Shown in pieces: positions 53,651-61,884 of a DNA stretch of 64,000 nt. The position numbers and the translations under genes are program-made. The first letter of the stretch is position 1; each line of letters begins with the position of its first letter. Source of the DNA: Rhizobium leguminosarum (lineage in GTDB: Bacteria; Pseudomonadota; Alphaproteobacteria; Rhizobiales; Rhizobiaceae); assembly GCF_001652265.1 (NCBI RefSeq), contig NZ_LWBS01000097.1, positions 1-64,000 of the forward strand, given 5' to 3'. The notes under the pieces were generated by a model. It made no database searches and was not told where the DNA came from. It saw only the letters and a program-made list of their open reading frames with translations.

Positions 53651-54655
53651 TCAGCTCTGCAGGCGCACGCGCAGTTGATCGACCCCAACCGCCATTAAAA
53701 GGACGACGCCTCGAGTCACGTCCTGCCAGAAGGAGGACACGTTCATCAGCGTCAGGCCGTTGTTCAGCGTGCCAAGGATCAAAACGGCTATCAGCGTGCC
53801 CCAGACACTGCCGCGTCCGCCAAACAGGCTGGTACCGCCGAGGATGATGGCAGCAATGATGGTGAGCAGGTGCTGCCCTGCGGCATTCGGTGCTGCGGCG
53901 CCGAGCATTGCTGCAAGGATGATGCCAGCCGCCGCCCCCGAAAGGCCGGAGACGACATAGAGCACCATCTGGGTCCGCTCGACGGGCACACCGAGCAGGC
54001 TGCTTGCTTCCGGATTGCCGCCGGTCGCATAGACGAAGCGTCCGAACGGCGTCTTTGACAAGATCAGCCAAAGTGCGACGAAGACTAGCAGCATCAGGAT
54101 GATAGGAAACGGGATGCCAAAGAGGCGCCCTGACCCGAGCCAGTTGAAAGCCGGAACGAAGAGCGGCTTCGAAAGTCCGCCGGTCAGCACCATGGAGAGA
54201 CCGGAAAAGATGCTCATTGTGCCGAGTGTGGCGATGAGCGGATTGAGCTTCAGCCGGGTGACGATGAAGCCGTTCAGGACGCCGACCGCGCAGCCTATGA
54301 TGAGAGCGGTGACGCAGCCCGCCCAGATGTTGATTCCGTTGGCATGCATCAGCGCCACAATGACGCCAGCAAGACCGGCGACGGCGGCAACGGACAGATC
54401 GAGCCCTCCACCAATGATCAGCGGGGTGCCCGCGGCTGCCATCAGCCCGATGAAGGCCATGTTGGTGCCGATGTTGGACAGGTTGCTCAGCGTCAGGAAA
54501 TAGGGGGAGAAAACCGAAAAGGCGATCAGCAGCAGGACGTAGAACACCAGCAAGAGAACGATGCCGGCGGCCGGGCGGCCAAGAAGGTCGCTGAGTGAAT
54601 TTGCCGACCTCTTCGACGATTCTGACGCTGCGGGAATGGAAGGCGACTTGATCAT
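53651..54655 (-). CDS. ABC transporter permease (RbsC type)
   Basis: The 334-residue permease has about eight to ten membrane helices and the RbsC pattern (AAAGTPLIIGGGLDLSVAAVAG, then GGTSLFGGRGSVWGTLIAVLILG). The N-terminus is polar. Its start overlaps the ATPase stop. It imports a pentose or similar sugar with the ATPase and binding protein. Confidence 0.92.
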   Translation of the reverse strand: MIKSPSIPAASESSKRSANSLSDLLGRPAAGIVLLLVFYVLLLIAFSVFSPYFLTLSNLSNIGTNMAFIGLMAAAGTPLIIGGGLDLSVAAVAGLAGVIVALMHANGINIWAGCVTALIIGCAVGVLNGFIVTRLKLNPLIATLGTMSIFSGLSMVLTGGLSKPLFVPAFNWLGSGRLFGIPFPIILMLLVFVALWLILSKTPFGRFVYATGGNPEASSLLGVPVERTQMVLYVVSGLSGAAAGIILAAMLGAAAPNAAGQHLLTIIAAIILGGTSLFGGRGSVWGTLIAVLILGTLNNGLTLMNVSSFWQDVTRGVVLLMAVGVDQLRVRLQS

Positions 54656-56217
54656 GTTTTCTCCAGTTCATTCCTATCGCGGAGGGCTGCCCGCGGCTCG
54701 GCTGCCTGCATCAGATCCGTCGCGGTTGCGTCCTGCCCAAGCTCGGCAACGACCTTGCCATCCTCGAGTACGAGGCTGCGATCTGCGAGCCCCGCCACCT
54801 CTTCCGCATCCGAGGAGACGATCAGGATCGCCAGCCCCGCCTCCGCCAGCCGGCGGATTTCCATGTAGATCTCGCGGCGGGCACCAAGATCGACCCCGCG
54901 TGTCGGCTCTTCGAGGATCAGAACATTCGGGTTTCCGAGCAGCCAGCGCGCAAGGCAGATCTTCTGCTGATTGCCGCCGGACAGAAGGCGGATCTCTTGG
55001 TCCGGACCTGAGGTCTTGACACGCAGGGTTTTGATCCATTCACGAGTTCTGTCGTCTTCCTGTTTCTGGTCGACAACGCCGGATTGCGTGAACAGTCTGA
55101 GGTAGGGCAGTGTCGTGTTGGTTCGCACCGACAAATTGCCAATCAGGCCCTGGCGCTTTCGCTCCGCGGCCACGAACCCGATGCCGCTGCGCACTCTCTT
55201 TCGCGGGCCAGAGAGACCAATGTCCATATCGTTCAGCAGAATGGCTTCGGCATGGGCGGCAGGCTCGGCGCCATAGATTGCCCGGCCTATTTTCTCGGCG
55301 CCGGAGCCGATAAGGCCGAAGACGCCGAAAACCTCACCGCGTCGCACGGTCAATGCCACGCCGTCGAGCCATCCGGGAAGTGACAGTCCATCGACGGATA
55401 GGACGGTCTTTGCGTCCTGAAGCAGTTTCGATTTGAGGGGGTAGAGGTCGCCGAGTTCGCTGCCGAGCATCGCCGCCAGAACTTCGTCGCGACTGGTGTC
55501 GCGGGTTTCGAACTGACCTCGGACCTCGCCGTCACGCAAGACAACGATACGGTCGCTGAGCCGGAAGACCTCGTCAAGATAATGCGAAATATAGATGATG
55601 GTGACGCCTTGGGCTTTCAGGGCCTCGATGACATCGAACAGATTGTCGGCATCCGCCTCGCTCAGCGACGCCGTCGGCTCATCCATGATCAGGATCCGCG
55701 CCTTGCCGGCCAGCGCGCGGGCGATTTCGACAATGCGCTGTTCGGACAATGGCAGCGAGCCCATGCGCCGGCCGGGCTCGATATGGTCGAGCCGCAATCG
55801 CTTCAGGAGCGCCCGCGCCTGTGCGTCGACGGCCACCTGATCGATCATCGGAATACCCAAAAAGCGGCGCTTCGGCATGGAGCCAAGCGCGATGTTTTCG
55901 GCGACTGAAAGATCCGGATGAACGGAAAGCTCCTGCGGCATCAGCCGGATGCCGGCCGCAACAGCATCCCGAGGCGTGGAGATATTCCTGGCCGTGTCGT
56001 CAATTCTAATCTGTCCGGTGTCCAGCGTGTAGACACCGGAGAGGATTTTCATGAGGGTCGACTTGCCCGCACCATTGGCGCCGAGAAGCGCCACGATCTC
56101 GCCCGCATCGGCCGAAAGCGACACGTTCTTCAATACCGTCACGCCGGCAAATGCTTTGCTGACATTGGCGATCTGGAGCCGCGGAGTGCGGCTCCCTTCG
56201 GTGCTATGGACGGTCAT
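54652..56217 (-). CDS. Sugar ABC transporter ATP-binding protein (RbsA type)
   Basis: The protein is 521 residues from the ATG at 56217, preceded by GGGGAG; an ATG at 56247 overlaps the previous stop but has no ribosome site. Two fused ATPase domains are present: the first with Walker A GANGAGKST, LPLSEQR and ILIMDEPTASLSEAD; the second with a weaker P-loop (FGLIGSGAEKIGR), LLSGGNQQK and VLILEEPTRGVDLGA. The degenerate second domain is normal for RbsA/MglA. Confidence 0.93.
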   Translation of the reverse strand: MTVHSTEGSRTPRLQIANVSKAFAGVTVLKNVSLSADAGEIVALLGANGAGKSTLMKILSGVYTLDTGQIRIDDTARNISTPRDAVAAGIRLMPQELSVHPDLSVAENIALGSMPKRRFLGIPMIDQVAVDAQARALLKRLRLDHIEPGRRMGSLPLSEQRIVEIARALAGKARILIMDEPTASLSEADADNLFDVIEALKAQGVTIIYISHYLDEVFRLSDRIVVLRDGEVRGQFETRDTSRDEVLAAMLGSELGDLYPLKSKLLQDAKTVLSVDGLSLPGWLDGVALTVRRGEVFGVFGLIGSGAEKIGRAIYGAEPAAHAEAILLNDMDIGLSGPRKRVRSGIGFVAAERKRQGLIGNLSVRTNTTLPYLRLFTQSGVVDQKQEDDRTREWIKTLRVKTSGPDQEIRLLSGGNQQKICLARWLLGNPNVLILEEPTRGVDLGARREIYMEIRRLAEAGLAILIVSSDAEEVAGLADRSLVLEDGKVVAELGQDATATDLMQAAEPRAALRDRNELEKT

Positions 56218-56243
56218 GTCACGCTCCCCTGACGCTATCTCGC

Positions 56244-57413
56244 TCATTGCTGAGGGAGAATGGCCTCATAGCCCTTCAGCCAATCCTGCTTCTTCAGGTC
56301 TGCGAGGTAGGTTGAAAATTCCGCTTCCGGAAACACGTATCCATCCGTCTCGCCGGCACAGGGGAACTCCTTGTAGAACTTGCAGATATTTGCCTTGGTG
56401 ACCATTTGGTGCGTCACGAAGGTCGCCTCCGGGACAGGCTTTCCGGCAAGAGCGGAGAGCGCGATCGGAATCAGATAGTTGCCGTAGCTGCCGGGGAATG
56501 AACCGGTGGCAGCAACCAGGTTCGGATCGGTGGCGAGCGCCTCCGCCTCATCTGCCCCATTGCCAACCGCAATTGCCTGATCGATGCGACCGGCAGCCCG
56601 CACGGCCTGCAACATTCCCATCGTCGCCTGATCGTTGATGGCAATGATGAGGATCGGCGCGCCCGGCGGAATGCGGCCGATGACATTGTTCATCTGCGCG
56701 AAAGATTCCTGCAGCGTGTTCTTGGTATCGATCTCGATGATATGGTCGGCCGGGAAATCCTTGGTCAGGGCCATAAAGCCGGCCCGCTGACCGTCCGTGC
56801 GCATGCGCGGGATGACGCCCGACTGCGGTAGAGCGCCGATGACCAAATAACCGGTCTTCACGACATCGGCGCCGAATTTCTTTGCGGCCGCCGTTGCCAG
56901 ATAGGATCCACCCATGAAGCCAGATTTCGGATTATTGACGCCGAAGAAGCTCGCGCCTGGCATCGGGATGTCGATCGCAGTCACCTTCGTGCCGTCCTGT
57001 TTGAAGACTTCCATCACAGTCTGCCCGAAATTGGCGTCCGTCTGGAATTCGATGACGTAGTCAACCTTGCGTTCTGCAAAGGACTTGGCATTGGCGAGCG
57101 CGGTCGGCCCGTCGAGGCGATTATCCGCAATCACGAGTTCGACGCCCGCAGCATCGGCATTCTGCTGAATCCCCTTTTCAACGAGCACACCGAAAGCGAT
57201 ATCGCGCTGCAGATTGGCGAAACCAATACTGTAGCTCTTTCCGTTCCTCGGCGGCGTCGCCTTGGCCGCATCCGCCGCCATCGCCTTCAGATTTTCGGCC
57301 GATAACATGTTGCCATCGAACTTCACCGGATCGAACCCGTGAAAATCCTCGGCATAGGAAGCAGAAGCCGCAAGGCATGCGGCAACCACCAGCAGTCTGG
57401 CTTGATTTTTCAT
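56244..57413 (-). CDS. Sugar ABC transporter substrate-binding protein (ribose type)
   Basis: The 389-residue protein has a signal peptide (MKNQARLLVVAACLAASASYA before EDFHG). Its periplasmic-binding fold is family 1-like with repeats such as FQTDANFGQTVMEVFKQDGT, DIPMPGASFFGVNNPKSGFM GG and INDQATMGMLQAVRAAGRID. The N-terminal extension DFHGFDPVKFDGNMLSAENL is longer than in RbsB. GGGAGGAG precedes the ATG. It is the first gene of the four-gene operon. Confidence 0.92.
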   Translation of the reverse strand: MKNQARLLVVAACLAASASYAEDFHGFDPVKFDGNMLSAENLKAMAADAAKATPPRNGKSYSIGFANLQRDIAFGVLVEKGIQQNADAAGVELVIADNRLDGPTALANAKSFAERKVDYVIEFQTDANFGQTVMEVFKQDGTKVTAIDIPMPGASFFGVNNPKSGFMGGSYLATAAAKKFGADVVKTGYLVIGALPQSGVIPRMRTDGQRAGFMALTKDFPADHIIEIDTKNTLQESFAQMNNVIGRIPPGAPILIIAINDQATMGMLQAVRAAGRIDQAIAVGNGADEAEALATDPNLVAATGSFPGSYGNYLIPIALSALAGKPVPEATFVTHQMVTKANICKFYKEFPCAGETDGYVFPEAEFSTYLADLKKQDWLKGYEAILPQQ

Positions 57414-57567
57414 ATCTTTCTCCTCCCGGCCACTGCCCTCCCTGGCAGCGGCGGCCCGCTGATGATCTCAGCAAATATTTGCGGGGCCATTCTAAAACTG
57501 ACCTTGCCTTCTGACGTTAGCACTAAGCATTTTCGTTGACACGCTGGCAATTTCCGCAAAAGTGATC

Positions 57568-57581
57568 TTTTGCATGCAAAA
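57568..57581. promoter_or_regulatory. Perfect palindrome in the divergent promoter of the RbsABC-type operon
   Basis: TTTTGCATGCAAAA is a perfect 14-bp palindrome flanked by GATC on the left and TATGATC on the right. It lies 27 bp before the AraC start codon and 154 bp before the importer operon. It may be the AraC regulator's own site. Confidence 0.5.
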
Positions 57582-57607
57582 TATGATCGTCAATCTGGGC
57601 CGCCGTC

Positions 57608-58474
57608 ATGCAGAGCTACTTCGTCTACATGCCCGACAACCGCCTCTGCGCCGCGTGGGGCTGCACGGCCATCTCCACCGGATATACAGAGATCGGATCG
57701 AATTCCGACTACCCGCCGAGCCGTCATCCGGACGACCACCATTTCAGCTGGTCGCGCGGCCGTATCCTGAGCGCCTATCAGATCGTGCAGATCAGCGCGG
57801 GCAGCGGCCGGCTGGAGTTCGGACCAGAACGTCGGCAGGTTGCCATCGCCGAAGGCTCTATTTTCCTGCTCTTTCCCGGCGTCTGGCACCGTTTTGCTCC
57901 GGACCGCCGGACCGGATGGGTCGAACATTGGATCGAATGCCGGGGAAGCGCCTTCGATTTTGCGCGCGATGCAGGCCTGTTGCGCCCCGAGCAGCCGGCC
58001 CATGCCAGCAGCTCCGAGATTTCTGGTGTTTTCGCGTCGATTCACGCGCTGGCGCAGGACGATTGCCTCCGCAATCAGCCGCTGCTGTCGACCCTCGGCC
58101 TTCAACTGCTGGCCCTTATATGCCGCCCCGCCGATCTCAACACCAATGCTGCCGACAGGCTCGTCGATCGTGCACGGATGATTCTGATGGAGCGCTGCGG
58201 CCAGCCTCTGTCTGTCGAACAGCTCGCCGACGAACTTGGCGTCAGCTATCCCTATTTCCGGCGTCTTTTTCGCGAGCAGACTGGCATGTCGGCCAAGCAA
58301 TATCAGATGAGGGTGCGCATCCAGCGGACCGTCGACTTTTTGGTGAATACTGACAAATCGATCAAGGAGATCGCCGGTCTCCTGGGTTTTCACTCGGCGT
58401 TCCATTTTTCGACCCAGTTCCGGCAACTGATCGGCTCCAGCCCGACGGATTTTAGGGCCGTTAAACACTCGTAA
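57608..58474 (+). CDS. AraC-family transcriptional regulator
   Basis: The 288-residue protein has an N-terminal cupin-like sensor (SSDYPPSRHPDDHHFSW pattern, then RVGSGSGRLEFGPERRQVAI-like block with LFPGVWHRFAP). A C-terminal AraC DNA-binding domain spans about 190-285 (LSVEQLADELGVSYPYFRRL FREQTGMSAKQYQMRVRIQR then LLGFHSAFHFSTQFRQLIG). It is divergent from the ribose-type importer operon and probably activates it. Confidence 0.92.
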   Translation: MQSYFVYMPDNRLCAAWGCTAISTGYTEIGSNSDYPPSRHPDDHHFSWSRGRILSAYQIVQISAGSGRLEFGPERRQVAIAEGSIFLLFPGVWHRFAPDRRTGWVEHWIECRGSAFDFARDAGLLRPEQPAHASSSEISGVFASIHALAQDDCLRNQPLLSTLGLQLLALICRPADLNTNAADRLVDRARMILMERCGQPLSVEQLADELGVSYPYFRRLFREQTGMSAKQYQMRVRIQRTVDFLVNTDKSIKEIAGLLGFHSAFHFSTQFRQLIGSSPTDFRAVKHS

Positions 58475-58993
58475 GGGCCGCCTTGGCGCGGATTGAACCA
58501 GACACCCATGATCTTTCGGAACCGGGGGATTGGTCCCCCTGTAGGAGCGGTTGCATGCGGAGTGGGATCTCCTATCTTGCGCTCGGCAATACCCAAGTGC
58601 GTCTCGAACCGGGGTCCAACATATGCTCGGAAAGCTGCAGCATGGATATCAATTGCCCGGCGCCAGTCTTTCGGAGATAGAGGCATGTGAGGCTTCGCTC
58701 TCGATCATCATAGCCGACAATCTCTTTACCAACGCCGTTTCTGGGAAGCCAGGCTACTCGCGAAACCGAAACATTCGGTGGGTCAGCTGTTGTGCGGATA
58801 TCGCGCCAAAGTTGGACCCGGCCCCGTGGCAAACAGACCTCCTTTTAGGACGACAGAGTCCAAGGGTCTGCGACAGGCGCCTCCAGGGAACCGCCAGCTC
58901 GTTCCAAAGGAAGACGGGTATGATTGGTGGGTGACGCGACGTGGGAACAGTCGCACTCGATCTCGATCTGCAGCAGGGAAGGTTCGGGATACG
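58475..58993. other. Stretch without a supported gene
   Basis: Several short overlapping open frames occur on both strands, but none has a good ribosome site, family motif or coding-like continuity. It lies between the AraC gene and the terminator of the small RNA. It may be decayed sequence. Confidence 0.5.
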
Positions 58994-59148
58994 AAAAAGC
59001 CTGCCGCGGGAGGAGGTGCGGCAGGCTTTCTGAAAACCGAACAGCGACTTGGAGGAGGAGTGCCGCTGTTCCGACAGACGTCCCTTGGGAGGAGGAGTGG
59101 GCCGTCCGAAAGTCGAAGCTTTGCGGGAGGAGGTGCAATGCTTCGATA
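58994..59148 (-). ncRNA. Four-hairpin small RNA with CCUCCUCCC loops (alpha-r14/cuckoo type)
   Basis: On the minus strand four successive stem-loops each show a C/U-rich anti-Shine-Dalgarno loop. H1: TCGAAGCATTGC against GCAAAGCTTCGA (59146-59113), loop ACCTCCTCCC. H2: GACGGCCC against GGGACGTC (59106-59078), loop with CTCCTCCTCCC. H3: GAACAGCG against CGCTGTTC (59071-59039), loop with CTCCTCCTCC. H4: AAAGCCTGCCGC against GCGGCAGGCTTT (59029-58996), loop ACCTCCTCCC, followed by TTTTT; it doubles as terminator. Known family members show two or three such loops. It would bind the ribosome site of mRNAs. Its own promoter is at 59155. Confidence 0.88.
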
Positions 59149-59154
59149 GTCTTG

Positions 59155-59182
59155 ATCATACACCGACCACGGATGGTGCCAA
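59155..59182 (-). promoter_or_regulatory. Promoter of the small RNA
   Basis: On the minus strand TTGGCA (59182-59177) and TATGAT (59160-59155) are spaced by 16 bp. This is close to the sigma-70 consensus and places the RNA start near 59148, just before the first hairpin. Confidence 0.75.
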
Positions 59183-59278
59183 TGTCTTATGCTGCACTGC
59201 AGCTATGCAAGGACTACAAGGCGGAAGGCTTACAATACGAACGAGGATTCCAACGAGCTCAGCCACGGAGCTCGACGC

Positions 59279-59305
59279 AAAAACGCCCGCATCAGGAGCG
59301 GGCGT
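59279..59305 (-). terminator. Terminator of the DUF1127 gene
   Basis: On the minus strand ACGCCCGC pairs with GCGGGCGT and is followed by TTTTT. It lies 32 bp after the DUF1127 stop codon and 97 bp before the small RNA promoter, so the two are separate transcripts. Confidence 0.88.
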
Positions 59306-59336
59306 CAAGCGGTGATAGATATCAAGTGCTGTGCGG

Positions 59337-59483
59337 TTAGCGCGCGATCGATGCGCGGGCAACGCTGCGGATGTCAGCGCGGTCGATCCCGAGGTCCTGG
59401 AGTTCACGGCTGGACATACGGCCGAGTTCGGTGACGGTCTGACGGAACTTGCGCCAGTTGTTGAAAGAGCGTGCTACGTTCAT
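59337..59483 (-). CDS. Small DUF1127 protein
   Basis: The 48-residue protein reads MNVARSFNNWRKFRQTVTEL, then GRMSSRELQDLGIDRADIRS and VARASIAR. The pattern W-R-x-x-R-Q-T-V-x-E-L and L-x-D-L-G-I-x-R-x-D-I is the classic DUF1127 domain. AAAGGGGATTATC precedes the ATG. Some rhizobial DUF1127 proteins bind RNA or change small-RNA behaviour; the small RNA gene lies directly downstream on the same strand. Confidence 0.92.
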   Translation of the reverse strand: MNVARSFNNWRKFRQTVTELGRMSSRELQDLGIDRADIRSVARASIAR

Positions 59484-60199
59484 GATAATCCCCTTTCCTG
59501 AGGGCTGTCTGACGTCAGCAACCTTGCTTGGCTCCGGCGTCGTTTCGATGATTGGAATATAGGCGGTTCAATCGGTTTGAAACAGCGACAATCTCTCACC
59601 TCAGCTATGCGATGAACGCATAGGCTGTTTCTTTTTTGGGCGAAATTCTCTCTTTTTTAAGCCGCGGAGGTGAAAGCCGTAGGATCGACGGGGCGCGGGT
59701 CTCGCGTCACAGAGTGAATCCAATGCTGCGAACAGTTCTTGATGACACGTGTTGAGTTCCGAGCGCTCGAAGTATCCGACATACCCGGACGGAAGCGCTC
59801 AGCGGCAAATCTCAACGCCACGGCGTGACGATATCGGGGCCAAATTCTCCGAGGAAACAAGCAGGATCCCCGCCACGCTGAGCGTCTTGCTGAACAAATC
59901 GGTGGCCAAGGCGCTGATGGTCTGCGGACCTTGAATTTGCGGAAGCGCACGGGCGCCTTCGATGAAAGGATGCATCGCTGAAGGCCCAAAGTGAGGAATT
60001 CGTTGGGAAGAAGGGACTATCGAAAGGCGGCTGTTTCGGGCAAACGCCAAAAATTAGAAAATTCTATCTATGGATTTTATAGATTATATCGTTCCATAGC
60101 CCTGTCGAATTTGACAATGAGATTTTCGAACGCCCGGCGGATGCTTCGCTGGGCGCATGTGACTTGCCGTCTTCTTCCAAGATCAATCAGGAGATTTCC
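59484..60199. other. Long intergenic region before the TauD-type gene
   Basis: The first part (59484-59650) is upstream DNA of the DUF1127 gene, with a TATATT element near 59560. From 59650 to 60000 overlapping short frames exist on the minus strand, one (to 60050) with a run GPQTISALATDLFSKTLSVA GILL that looks protein-like but could not be placed. The last 140 bp are AT-rich and hold the operator candidate listed separately. Confidence 0.45.
60066..60099. promoter_or_regulatory. Inverted repeats upstream of the TauD-type gene
   Basis: CTATGGA (60068-60074) and TCCATAG (60093-60099) form one perfect pair. ATCTAT and ATAGAT inside (60066-60071 and 60079-60084) form another. The area is AT-rich and 100 bp before the ATG, so a LysR- or GntR-type site is plausible. 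Confidence 0.45.
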
Positions 60200-61129
60200 A
60201 TGAGCAATCCAGTTCTCGTCAATCAGATCATTCCCGAGTCCGATGTCGTGCCGCTGACTGGCCGCGTCGGCGCCGAAATCAGGGGCATCCGCCTTGGCGG
60301 AGATCTTTCGGACGCAACGGTGGCGGCCATCAACCAGCTTCTCCTGAAACACAAAGTCGTCTTCTTCCGCGACCAGGAACATCTTGACGATGCCCAACAG
60401 GAATTATTCGCACGCCGCCTGGGCGACCTTGTGCCTCATGCAACCCAGGGTCCGGTGACCGGCACGGCCTCCATCCTCAATCTCGATTCCAGCCGCGGTG
60501 GCGGCAGGGCGGACCAATGGCACACCGATGTCACCTTCGTGGATGCCTATCCTAAATTCTCGGTCCTTCGTGGCGTCGTCATTCCGACAGCTGGAGGTGA
60601 TACGATCTGGTCCAACACCCATGCCGCATACGAAAGTCTGCCGGCATCGCTCAAATTGCTGGCGGACAATTTATGGGCCATTCACAGCAACGCCTATGAC
60701 TACGCAGCCGTGCGCCCTCGTGCCACCGCTGAAGAGAAAAAGCATTTCGAGGACGTTTTCACCTCGACCATCTACGAGACCGAGCATCCAGTCGTGCGTG
60801 TCCATCCCGAAACCGGCGAAAGATCGCTGCTGCTCGGCAATTTCGTTCAGCGCCTGGTCGGCTTGTCGAAAAGCGACTCCACGAAACTCTACGAGGTGTT
60901 CCAGTCCTACGTTACCGCCCCGGAAAATACCGTGCGCTGGCGCTGGAGAGCCGGGGACGTGGCGATCTGGGATAATCGCGCGACCCAGCACTATGCTGTC
61001 AACGACTACGGCGACCAGCACCGGGTCGTGCGCCGCGCCACCGTTGACGGCGACGTCCCCGTCAGCGTCGACGGCCGCCGCAGCATAACCCACGTCAAGG
61101 CCGCCAAACCGAAAGCAAAGGCCGCGTGA
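60200..61129 (+). CDS. TauD/TfdA-family 2-oxoglutarate-dependent dioxygenase
   Basis: The protein is 309 residues from the ATG at 60200, preceded by AGGAGATTTCC. The iron ligands are His108 and Asp110 (QWHTDVTF) and His264 ([10 protein letters not shown]), with Arg275 or Arg279 in the following block as the 2-oxoglutarate ligand. The family releases sulfite from taurine or alkyl sulfates, or hydroxylates other substrates. The start [20 protein letters not shown] resembles the sulfonate/sulfate-ester subgroup. No transporter for sulfonates is directly attached; an MFS gene lies downstream. Confidence 0.92.
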   Translation: MSNPVLVNQIIPESDVVPLTGRVGAEIRGIRLGGDLSDATVAAINQLLLKHKVVFFRDQEHLDDAQQELFARRLGDLVPHATQGPVTGTASILNLDSSRGGGRADQWHTDVTFVDAYPKFSVLRGVVIPTAGGDTIWSNTHAAYESLPASLKLLADNLWAIHSNAYDYAAVRPRATAEEKKHFEDVFTSTIYETEHPVVRVHPETGERSLLLGNFVQRLVGLSKSDSTKLYEVFQSYVTAPENTVRWRWRAGDVAIWDNRATQHYAVNDYGDQHRVVRRATVDGDVPVSVDGRRSITHVKAAKPKAKAA

Positions 61130-61329
61130 GCGCGGCCGGACAGGGGGCGACCATGAAGCTTCATATCGCGCGGTGCTTGCCGCGCTTGCGCCACCGACAG
61201 TCATCCAGGCATCGCGAACAGCCTGACGGCACCCCATTCGCGACCCGCTGCATGGCCCAGCGCGGCGATGCAGCATTGGTCAGCTGTTGCCATCCATTCA
61301 CAGGTTGGGACAATAACTCTCACACGTCG

Positions 61330-61739
61330 TCACAGGCTTTGACGACGTGCTGCGCTTTTAGCCACATCACCAATCCAGCTGTTGAGCAACGACGCTGCCG
61401 CATGGCTTTGCACGACGAACTGAGGCACCAGATCGATATCAGGAAGGCTGCGCAGGCCGAGCGGTCCCATTGCGAACAGCCCATGTAACGCGCTCGCCTT
61501 GGCCCGCCCGCATTTATCTACGACGATACCGATCCGAGTTCGTCACGCGTTACAAGCCCGGCAACGATAAGCGAACGGACAAGCGGGCTATCGGTCCCGG
61601 ACTGTCGGAAGCGGCAGTCTATCGTCAGATCCGCGGGAAGGACCTCGAGCCCGGCCGGGGCCGAAAACAGCACGCCGTTCGTGGCGATGCAATTCACTTT
61701 TCCCTTCCTCAGGTGTTTGCCACCATGGCTCGAAACGCA
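61330..61739 (-). pseudogene. FAD/NAD(P)-binding oxidoreductase remnant, truncated and frameshifted
   Basis: Minus-strand reading gives KVNCIATNGVLFSAPAGLEV, then LTIDCRFRQSGTDSPLVRSL IVAGLVTRDEL, after which a stop appears. The continuation is in another frame: VVDKCGRAKASALHGLFAMG then PLGLRSLPDIDLVPQFVVQS ending at 61330. This is the C-terminal part of FAD/NAD(P)-binding proteins of the HI0933-like or pyridine-nucleotide-oxidoreductase kind. The N-terminal two thirds are gone. A one-base shift near 61530-61540 breaks what is left. Confidence 0.7.
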
Positions 61740-61884
61740 TTATATGGCCGAAGCCTCCGGTGAGCTCGAGTGCCGGCAATATCGGCAGCCGGCGTCGCAG
61801 ACCCGACAGTCCGCCGGCTGCCCATGCTAGATGATCATCGTGTCGAACAGCCGTGACCGCGATTGCCAACAGAGGCCGATCATC

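Noticed and set aside
58994..59146. Repeated GGGAGGAGG words on the plus strand as clustered ribosome sites or a G-rich repeat
   Set aside because: Each sits in the loop of a stem with different flanking arms and no start codons follow, so the minus-strand small RNA explains them better.
59799..60050. Minus-strand frame with a protein-like middle segment
   Set aside because: I could not place it in any family, it has no ribosome site, and other frames overlap it equally well.
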